A stretch of 64,000 nucleotides of DNA. It comes from Blautia schinkii DSM 10518 (GTDB taxonomy: Bacteria > Bacillota > Clostridia > Lachnospirales > Lachnospiraceae). Positions 58,501 through 64,000 of this stretch are shown here, in pieces. The notes below the pieces were generated by a model. That model had not been told where the DNA came from. It saw only the letters and a list, made by a program, of their open reading frames with translations, and did not search any database. Location: assembly GCA_000702025.1 (NCBI GenBank), contig JNKJ01000011.1, positions 62,001 through 126,000 on the forward strand, given 5' to 3'. Numbering within the stretch: the first letter of the stretch is position 1; each line of letters begins with the position of its first letter. Position numbers and translations under genes: made by a program.

Positions 58501-59811
58501 TTCACAGGGCTTGTCCTTGCCATGCAGCAGAGTATAACACTTTTGGCCGATATATTGGGCATCTCCCACAAACATCTTTTTCGCCTCATTGGCATAAAGG
58601 AGGTCGTAGTTGTCTTTCCCGATCACATAGATCGCGTCTGCGGATTCATTGGCGATATACTGAAAAAGCCGGGCTTCCGCCGACATACCGGTAAACACTG
58701 TATAAAGCCGGATTCCGTCCGAGTAAGGTCCCATATATAATCCGTTCAAATGTACCCAGATAATATTGCCGTTCTTATGCCGCATGCGGAAGGAAATATC
58801 CAAAACCTCCTTCCTGTTAAGCGCATCCCGGGCCGCAGCAAAAACTCTTTCCCGGTCAACGTCATACACAGCATTAAGTGCATTTTCACGTGCAAGCTCC
58901 GTAAGCTCTTCCCGCGTATGCCCGGAAATCGCCATTACGCCATCCGAACAAAACTCCGGTATAAAACGGTTCTCCTCCACACGATAACTTACAATCCCCC
59001 CTGGAATAGAGTTCACAAGATGATTAAGCTCCATCTGGGCCTCGGCCAGCCCATTTTCAAGTTCCTTCTGTTCGGTCACATCACTGTATACTCCGTACAG
59101 ATACTTTGTGCCATCCTCCTGCGGTACCACTGAGCCCTCCAGGCGGATCCAGCGGTATTCCTCTTTTTCGTCATTCCACAGCCGGTAGGTGTGACCAACT
59201 GTACGATTGTGTACAACCGCCGCTTTGATCTTTGCCTGCAGGGTCTCCATATCCTCCGGATGAACACCCAGATATTCTGTCGCCTGCTCCACCTCGAGCA
59301 TGTGTTCCTTAGAATATCCCATAATATTGTAAAATGCCGGATTATGGTACATCGGCAAAATCTTTCCACCAGCTGCCTGATACACACAGAGTCCACAGGG
59401 GATATTACCCAGGGTAGCCTCTAAATTTTTCTTTAACGTTTCCGAACGTTCTTGTTCTTTTTTCTTTTCCGTAATATCTACTATGTATTCGATATGGGCA
59501 GTTTTTCCGCCCCAATCTATATTTTTACCACTAATCTCGTAGAACCGGCGTGAATCCGGGTGTAAGAACTCCCTGGTAAACAGACGGTCATCTCTCATTT
59601 TCTCCGCCTGACAATGCCTGCAGGGCCGGTCAAAGCCAGCAAACTCATAACAATAACAGCCGTCAATGTCCTTGCCCAAATTGACACTGTTCTTAGCCAG
59701 CTGGTTGGCGTAAAGCAGCCTTTTACTTTCAATCTCACTGACAAAGATAGCCACCGGAACATTATCCAGCACTGCCTTCAAATGATCTATACTAAGGCGT
59801 TCATCCGACAT
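55549..59811 (-). CDS. Large multi-PAS hybrid sensor histidine kinase
   Basis: Protein of 1,420 residues without transmembrane segments, so probably a cytoplasmic sensor. At least five PAS/PAC units (near 10-125, 135-255, 270-385, 390-490, 500-625) and further PAS-like regions to ~1030 precede HisKA (AMSHDIRTPMNAIMGM), an HATPase domain (NLLSNAVKFTPEGG, GMGMKEEFLSHVF, GTGLGLSITKGLV) and a C-terminal receiver (VLVAEDNNINAE, phospho-Asp in AILMDIQMPQMNG, IAMTANAF). PAS1 and PAS4 carry a C-Y...PC-x-x-C pattern (DRPCRHC, DKPCEFC). Output partner is unknown. The start at 59811 has GGAAGTGAAAGAA upstream. Confidence 0.9.
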   Translation of the reverse strand: MSDERLSIDHLKAVLDNVPVAIFVSEIESKRLLYANQLAKNSVNLGKDIDGCYCYEFAGFDRPCRHCQAEKMRDDRLFTREFLHPDSRRFYEISGKNIDWGGKTAHIEYIVDITEKKKEQERSETLKKNLEATLGNIPCGLCVYQAAGGKILPMYHNPAFYNIMGYSKEHMLEVEQATEYLGVHPEDMETLQAKIKAAVVHNRTVGHTYRLWNDEKEEYRWIRLEGSVVPQEDGTKYLYGVYSDVTEQKELENGLAEAQMELNHLVNSIPGGIVSYRVEENRFIPEFCSDGVMAISGHTREELTELARENALNAVYDVDRERVFAAARDALNRKEVLDISFRMRHKNGNIIWVHLNGLYMGPYSDGIRLYTVFTGMSAEARLFQYIANESADAIYVIGKDNYDLLYANEAKKMFVGDAQYIGQKCYTLLHGKDKPCEFCSLKNRSSDGVEHEMNVGDKGSFYMARVLETNWNGVPAYIRLVRDVTETVKTQEENERLEEYFHTVVKNLPGGIAVVNYTDDGSLIPEYISDGFAAMTDMSLDEAWEMYSKDAMSGVHPDDLSSLKNWLVRYLDGGENHFETIYRLKKGKDGYIWVKVSLSLIPNLHGKRRLYAVYHDITKEREEQERVRRQYNDLILQHYRTPGPNALIVGHCNVTQNKIFEIIDYTNLDPLKRFGNNREVFFTGLSGLIVDSEQRQKFLSTFLRQASLEAFRRNETERIMECFIKLPDDAAGRYVQFKMNMVVAPDTDDLTGILTVTDITEDTIFNRIMHQLSVKGHDFVVDVDLPNDHYTMITCNEKARVLPPSQGSHTKWIAHMQAERVVPRDQENYLKCLEPKLMLERLQREDSYTFSYSVYDDNGDICAKNMTVSAVDLRLGRVCLSRADITDSVQEQQGLLNMIAYTFDLAGFIDVSSRRLVMYTRQTILENLPPYIIEDYDKSIDNFIEQYEIRPEDEKENKFLLKNLINGLEERPSGYEFLMPSHTDGKVRYKQINVLWGDQNHKTICMVRADVTDMLAAERKSQDELKKALEKARKADRAKSEFLSAMSHDIRTPMNAIMGMTELALAHLDSRERVEEYLSKISVSSKHLLSLINDVLDMSKIDGSKIELNIQYISLSELLDQLSVIMTPQAKAYGLKFGIRTEGITHRYFYGDFLRTNQVFINLLSNAVKFTPEGGRVDFLAEEIPAGQRNAVRYRFTVTDTGMGMKEEFLSHVFEPFVRSDNTAQIEGTGLGLSITKGLVDLMGGSISVKSEPGKGSCFVVELEYKQAQEHYVHPNETYTSAMDVQNDALLYGRNVLVAEDNNINAEITCGFLDLFGVGHVVKGNGMQAVEAFAQSEPGTYDAILMDIQMPQMNGYEATRKIRQMERPDAKQVPIIAMTANAFAEDVQSCLDAGMTAHISKPIDVNNLRITLCRLLGSRQ

Positions 59812-59857
59812 TTCTTTCACTTCCTTCCCGGTATCCGCAACCGCGCTGATGAATACC

Positions 59858-61246
59858 TCAATCCTTCTTCAACGATTTTGCCTTCCATTTTCCACGTTTA
59901 TAAAACAATACTGTAATCACAGCGCCTAATATCCAAGAAACAAGCAGTGAGACAAATATACACTCACTGCGCCCATGGGGAAGCTCCGGTGTCACGGTCA
60001 TCCAGGAAATCCCATATGCGAGAGGCACACGTATCAGTACTGTAGTGATCAGGGATATCCACATAGGCGTCATCGTATCTCCGGCTCCGCGCATCACTCC
60101 TGAGAGACTCTGTGTGACTGCCATAGCGATATAGCCTACTGCAAGAATGCACATCATGCGCATACTTAAATCCACCAGTTCCCCTGTGCTTGTGAAAATC
60201 CCCATAAGTCCCTTGCCGAACAGAAGAATCATGAGCGTGATCACCGCAGATGTACCCACAGCAATGAGCGTCCCCTGCTTGGCTCCATCCTGCACACGCC
60301 GGTAATCACTGGCTCCCACATTCTGCCCTGCATAAGTGGTCATTGTAGTACCAAAAGAAAAATTAGGCATCATGGCAAAGCCGTCCACTCTCATTACGAT
60401 TACGTTTGCCGCGATAAACAACTCACCGAAGCTGTTTGTCAGGGACTGCACGATGACCATAGCCATAGAAAATATCGCCTGGGTAACACCGGAGGGCAGG
60501 CCAAGTCTTATGATATTCATGGCGTACACCTTGTGCATTTTCAAATAACGGGGTTTTAAATCAAATACATCCCGCATACGGCTGAGCTTCCATATACATA
60601 AAATAGCGGACACAGCCTGCGCGATAGCCGTTGCAAGGGCCACTCCCGCGACGCCCATTTTAAGACCGGCCACGAACCAGATATCCAGAACAATATTCAG
60701 CACAGTTGCCACCAGCAGATAAATAAGAGCTGAAACAGAATCTCCCAATCCACGCAGGATTCCGCTTAAAATATTGTAAAAGGCCACCCCTGCGATTCCC
60801 ACAAACAAAATCCTCAGGTAGGATGTGCACCAGTCGATCAGGCTGTCGGGTGTCTTTAATAATTCCAACGACGGGCGTATAATGAGCGGTGCCAGCAGCA
60901 TGATCAATATAGAAGCGATAGCTGTCAGGGTGATACAGCTTCCTATGGTTGCCGATAGCTTCTCTCTCTGCTTTGCCCCAAAATACTGAGAAACCATAAC
61001 ACTGCTTCCCACCGATATCCCAATAAAAAGTACCAGCAGCAGGTTCAGTATGGGCCCTGCACTTCCCACCGAAGCCAAAGCATTGTCTCCTACATATTTG
61101 CCTACCACAATACTGTCGACAGTATTGTAAAGCTGTTGTGCGATATTTCCAATCACCAGCGGTACGGTAAATGCCACAATTTTCTCCCAAGGTTTTCCTT
61201 GTGTCATATCTACCGGCTGGAATAATTTTTTCATTCCGATTCCCAT
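59858..61246 (-). CDS. MATE-family multidrug efflux transporter
   Basis: Protein of 462 residues with twelve predicted transmembrane helices in two MatE halves (from QPVDMTQGKPWEKIVAFTVP, LYNTVDSIVVGKYVG; second half from GLPSGVTQAIFSMAMVIVQS, FSFGTTMTTYAGQNVGA). It exports cationic drugs or metabolites by cation antiport. The start at 61246 has AGGATAAAATC upstream. It has its own promoter. Confidence 0.93.
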   Translation of the reverse strand: MGIGMKKLFQPVDMTQGKPWEKIVAFTVPLVIGNIAQQLYNTVDSIVVGKYVGDNALASVGSAGPILNLLLVLFIGISVGSSVMVSQYFGAKQREKLSATIGSCITLTAIASILIMLLAPLIIRPSLELLKTPDSLIDWCTSYLRILFVGIAGVAFYNILSGILRGLGDSVSALIYLLVATVLNIVLDIWFVAGLKMGVAGVALATAIAQAVSAILCIWKLSRMRDVFDLKPRYLKMHKVYAMNIIRLGLPSGVTQAIFSMAMVIVQSLTNSFGELFIAANVIVMRVDGFAMMPNFSFGTTMTTYAGQNVGASDYRRVQDGAKQGTLIAVGTSAVITLMILLFGKGLMGIFTSTGELVDLSMRMMCILAVGYIAMAVTQSLSGVMRGAGDTMTPMWISLITTVLIRVPLAYGISWMTVTPELPHGRSECIFVSLLVSWILGAVITVLFYKRGKWKAKSLKKD

Positions 61247-61278
61247 GATTTTATCCTGTCTTTCTTCATTTTAAGAAC

Positions 61279-61307
61279 AGTATACCACCGGATAAATAAT
61301 GACACAA
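61279..61307 (-). promoter_or_regulatory. Promoter of the MATE gene
   Basis: Minus strand TTGTGT (61302-61307), 17 bases, TATACT (61279-61284), about 30 bases before the ATG. Confidence 0.65.
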
Positions 61308-61594
61308 TACAACAAATTTATTTTCTGAACATTTATCCTATACTTTGACTATATTGACCAAATATATTTTTTCAAGTACAAATTAGGAAATGGATTCTGA
61401 CAACAAACAATCCGCAGATTTAAGATAATGAATCGAAAGATTACTTTCGTGAAATCCAGAAATAAAGGTATTTTATATATTGTTTTATGATAGTTAAGCC
61501 ACATCCGCAGCCGGCGTTCAGTATTCAAACACGCTGCTGTCACGCGCCGGCGCGGTATTAATGTTGCTTCATAATTCCGGTTATCCAAAGAATA
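61308..61594. other. Gene-free stretch with a 12-base GC palindrome
   Basis: Between the M14-like gene and the MATE promoter there is no gene I can support. In otherwise A/T-rich DNA, CGCGCCGGCGCG at 61543-61554 is a perfect palindrome. A 79-codon minus-strand frame crossing it has no family resemblance and no good ribosome site. Confidence 0.5.
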
Positions 61595-62503
61595 TCAGTT
61601 ATCTAAAGAATAAATGTATTCCAGAGGCAGAAGATGAATTTCCTGGTAATCCTTTTTGCTGCGCTGTTCCTGTTCGGAAACATCACATACTGCTGAAGGT
61701 GTCTCGATCATCAGGGACGGCTGTTTGATGGTTTCCGCATAAAACTGTTCCGGAGTGCCCGTGCTTCGTGTGCGCTGGCGGCCCTGGGATGGCTCAGGTG
61801 CTTGTGTTTTCTCCAGTCTGTAGCTGCTGCGTTTCTGCAGATGTCTGGCAAGACGGTAGCTGCGCTGATTGAAAGCAAAGCCCTGTGACTGACGATAATA
61901 TACGATTTTTTTCTCTGACTGACAGAAGGACAATAGTCCTCTGCTCTTATATTCCTGAAAAATGCGGATGAGCGCCTTTGTTTCATTTTCACTTGCTGGC
62001 TCCTGATGGATTCGTCTGCGCATATAATAATTTGTAGGAAAATTTCTGCGGAGATCCATACCTCTGGCATTAGTGCCGAATTCTTCATACGGTATATCCT
62101 GCATCCGCAGCATCTGCCTGTAAATAGGGTTATGGATCACTGTATAACCTCTTCCGCATACTTCATATCCGTCTGGATTGAGTAATGGGATGAAACAGAT
62201 TCGTACCTTGTCCAGTAACTCTCTGATATCATAAAATTCTTCCAGCAGCCAGCCGCACTCATAGGCTTGACAATACTCAACTGCCATCTGCTGTAAAAAG
62301 TCCGGCATCTGCCTGTCCCGCCCGGTCACACCTGCCACGCAGAAAATCACTGTATGTCCGCTCCCTATTTCAAGCATAGGAATTAATCGGTCGTCATGGC
62401 TTTTGCCGATTACACGGAACTGAGCGAACCTCCCATATCTCTGTGCTGTCTCCCACAAGGAAAAATATATTTTTTCGTATGTAAGCGCCTCCGATGTCGT
62501 CAT
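61595..62503 (-). CDS. M14 carboxypeptidase homologue lacking zinc ligands
   Basis: Protein of 302 residues, no signal peptide. The M14 fold is clear: VIFCVAGVTGRDRQMPDFL, PLLNPDGYEV (109-115), TNARGMDLRRNFPTNYY (substrate-binding Arg147, Asn154, Arg153). The late IETPS retains Glu267. All three zinc ligands are replaced. The HxxE motif (expected HGRE) is T60-G-R-D63. The later His (expected SFHSQG) is Cys194 in LSFCQSEKKIVYY. It is likely a binding or regulatory pseudopeptidase acting on peptidoglycan-like or peptide ligands inside the cell. The start has GGAGGAATGCCGG upstream. The ORF is intact. Confidence 0.82.
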   Translation of the reverse strand: MTTSEALTYEKIYFSLWETAQRYGRFAQFRVIGKSHDDRLIPMLEIGSGHTVIFCVAGVTGRDRQMPDFLQQMAVEYCQAYECGWLLEEFYDIRELLDKVRICFIPLLNPDGYEVCGRGYTVIHNPIYRQMLRMQDIPYEEFGTNARGMDLRRNFPTNYYMRRRIHQEPASENETKALIRIFQEYKSRGLLSFCQSEKKIVYYRQSQGFAFNQRSYRLARHLQKRSSYRLEKTQAPEPSQGRQRTRSTGTPEQFYAETIKQPSLMIETPSAVCDVSEQEQRSKKDYQEIHLLPLEYIYSLDN

Positions 62504-62598
62504 CCGGCATTCCTCCCTGTCTGCATACTAATGCACTATTTGACTAAACATGAATGTGTCAATACACTACCCCATTTTACCTTACAGGTTTAGTATAT

Positions 62599-62630
62599 GA
62601 AAAGAGACAGGCCATAAGACCTGTCTCTTC
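62599..62630 (-). terminator. Intrinsic terminator of the surface protein gene
   Basis: Minus strand: AAGAGACAGG, loop TCTTATGG, CCTGTCTCTT then TTC. A strong 10-bp stem directly downstream of the stop at 62643. Confidence 0.8.
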
Positions 62631-62642
62631 ATAAAAATCTGT

Positions 62643-64000
62643 TTATTCAGTTATTTTTTTACGGCGTCTCACAAGCACATATCCGCCTGCCAGCAGAGAA
62701 ACCATAGCCAGTGTCATCATACTGCCGATTGGTGACTCATCGGCTGTGGCAACAGCACCGGTACCGGAGGTTGCTCCGGTAACATCTCCGTCTGCAGTCT
62801 TGGTATCTGGGTCCTCACCGTTCTCGTTATTGCCATTACCCTGCTGTCCCTGCACAGTAGGAGTCGCAGTAATGGTAATTGCAGCAGATTTAAACTGATA
62901 TCTTGCATATTCAATGGTATCAAGCTCCTGCCACTGTTCTCCGTCATATTCATTCTTCTGGAAGAACACATACATATTGTAGGTGCCAGCATCTAAAAGT
63001 CCACCCTTAGCACCGACCTCCCAGGAACGGTTCTTCTTCTTTTCCTCCGGGTTTGTGGACATTGCCCAGTATTTAGGAACCCACTTCACATCGCCCTGAA
63101 CCGGGTCCATATTCTGCGTTCCGGCTCCGACTACTGTGAATTTATGGTATACGCCTGGATAGAACTCTAATGGCTTATCCAATCCCTGTACAACACTCTC
63201 TGTTACCTTTGGAACAATCGGCGCACGTCCGGTTGGTGTTGGTGTTTGTCCTCCGGGACGTGTATCCTCATCCAACTGGAAAAGCATCTTTTTGGAAAGA
63301 TTATCTTCTTTATCTTTTACGCGCACATATACATCAATTGGCTTTTTCGGATCTAAATCTGTGAAATCAATGGTGAAGTTACGGTCTGCCTTAACTGCCA
63401 CACCGTCTTTCTCTAAGTCAAATTCTGGTGCTTTTGATCCTCTTGTCACCCAAGCCGCATAATACCAGCCATCCTTATTGGAATTGCATGTAACTCTGGC
63501 ACTTGTCTGGCTTGTCCACTTCATATCAATTCCTTTAAGTTTCAACGCCTCTGTAGGTGTGGGAGAAGGAGTCACCTCCGCTGTCTTAAGCTTACCTTCC
63601 TCATCAATGGCTAAACCTTCTGCGTTATATGTAAACTGAGACAGTACATCTGCCAGAGTCACACCTTCCACGCCCGGAGCCACAGCAATTACCTGTGCAC
63701 CTGCAGCGCCTTCTGCAACGAGAACGCCAATCTCGGAATCTGTCATAGCACCCGCTATATTGATAACTGCAGTCTCACCGCTTAAAACAATATTATTCTC
63801 TGTCAGGTTATCAGCGCCCTTATTCTCTGTTACTTTGACAGTGCCCTTGACTGCAATTGCTCCTGTGCTGTAAACAGCTCCGCCAGCCGCTGCGCTGTTA
63901 CCTGTAATCGTACCGCCGAAGAGAGCAACATTACCGCCTTCGTTACGGATTGCTCCGCCGTTCACTGATGTCATATTACCTGTCAGCGTAACACCGTCAA
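62643..64000 (-). CDS. Wall-anchored beta-helix surface protein, 5'-partial
   Basis: Only the last ~452 residues are in view. The frame is open to the right edge (DGVTLTGNMTSVNGGAIRNE). The N-terminal part shows polymorphic-outer-membrane-like beta-helix repeats (GGAIRNEGGNVALFGGTI, TGNSAAAGGAVYSTGAI). Two beta-rich domains then follow (~145-235, ~255-375). The C-terminus is a Gly/Asn-rich linker, ATADESPIG, a hydrophobic helix (SMMTLAMVSLLAGGYVLV) and RRRKK. This resembles a sortase sorting signal, but there is no LPXTG. The SPIG variant is seen in other clostridial surface proteins. Substrate of a sortase is inferred only. Confidence 0.82.
   Translation of the reverse strand, partial: DGVTLTGNMTSVNGGAIRNEGGNVALFGGTITGNSAAAGGAVYSTGAIAVKGTVKVTENKGADNLTENNIVLSGETAVINIAGAMTDSEIGVLVAEGAAGAQVIAVAPGVEGVTLADVLSQFTYNAEGLAIDEEGKLKTAEVTPSPTPTEALKLKGIDMKWTSQTSARVTCNSNKDGWYYAAWVTRGSKAPEFDLEKDGVAVKADRNFTIDFTDLDPKKPIDVYVRVKDKEDNLSKKMLFQLDEDTRPGGQTPTPTGRAPIVPKVTESVVQGLDKPLEFYPGVYHKFTVVGAGTQNMDPVQGDVKWVPKYWAMSTNPEEKKKNRSWEVGAKGGLLDAGTYNMYVFFQKNEYDGEQWQELDTIEYARYQFKSAAITITATPTVQGQQGNGNNENGEDPDTKTADGDVTGATSGTGAVATADESPIGSMMTLAMVSLLAGGYVLVRRRKKITE

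Noticed and set aside
61349..61588. 79-codon minus-strand frame between the MATE and M14-like genes
   Set aside because: No ribosome site, no family resemblance and an odd Arg-rich composition caused by the GC palindrome. Kept only as a gene-free stretch.
1..64000. tRNA, rRNA and CRISPR arrays
   Set aside because: I scanned both strands for cloverleaf-like GTTCRA loops, conserved rRNA segments and regularly spaced direct repeats, and found none that hold up by eye. A covariance-model search would settle small RNAs.

Overview
The window reads as chromosome of a gut Lachnospiraceae-type Clostridium. The signs are strong AGGAGG ribosome sites, GHKL/LytTR and multi-PAS sensors, SpaA-type LPXTG proteins, and many best-recognised families (DUF3737, DUF362, DUF4405, permuted GH3) typical of that group. 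No rRNA, tRNA or CRISPR array was seen.

Positions 1 to about 25,380 are one end of an integrative conjugative element (ICE) of the Tn916/Tn1549-like class, with every gene on the minus strand. Transcription enters near 25.2 kb. It passes small accessory genes (DUF4314, ribbon-helix-helix, ArdA/LPD-like, DUF3849, SpoVG, AbrB, an orphan adenine methylase), then a 1,216-residue thioester/SpaA adhesin. Next come the mating-channel genes (VirB2/CagC-like, VirB6/TrbL-like, PrgI, a VirB4-related protein, class B sortase, VirB4 ATPase, CHAP hydrolase), and finally pentapeptide-repeat, DUF6103 and C5 cytosine methylase genes that run off the left edge. Relaxase, coupling protein and integrase are not in view. 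The right end interrupts a flavodoxin lipoprotein gene near 25,380. Three features of the ICE stand out: a shared acidic-plus-Met/Leu C-terminal tail on 13 otherwise unrelated accessory proteins, intrinsic terminators repeatedly placed between co-directional genes, and several near-cognate or frameshifted starts.

25.4 to 34.5 kb is a redox/stress neighbourhood: flavin reductase, DUF4405 membrane protein, acetyltransferase, DUF362, carboxymuconolactone decarboxylase-cupin fusion, aldo/keto reductase with ferredoxin clusters, flavodoxin and two LysR regulators. Gene remnants (DUF4143, AraC) lie among them. 34.5 to 39.1 kb holds a GNAT gene, an AbiE-type toxin-antitoxin pair with a textbook autoregulatory operator, a LysE exporter with a degenerate partial copy, and a DUF3737 protein.

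39.2 to 45.7 kb is a putative operon: lipoprotein Ntn amide hydrolase, PaaK-like adenylate-forming enzyme, ABC ATPase, FtsX permease and cyclophilin-like lipoprotein. 45.8 to 51.3 kb is a LytTR/GHKL two-component system next to a membrane-anchored, domain-permuted GH3 glycosidase whose upstream region carries two identical 12-base repeats 21 bases apart, the spacing LytTR proteins use. 51.4 to 64 kb has LysR, GNAT and TetR genes, a protease-less Lon-like AAA+ ATPase convergent with a very large hybrid histidine kinase, a MATE pump, an M14 peptidase homologue lacking all three zinc ligands, and the C-terminal part of a wall-anchored beta-helix protein cut by the right window edge.
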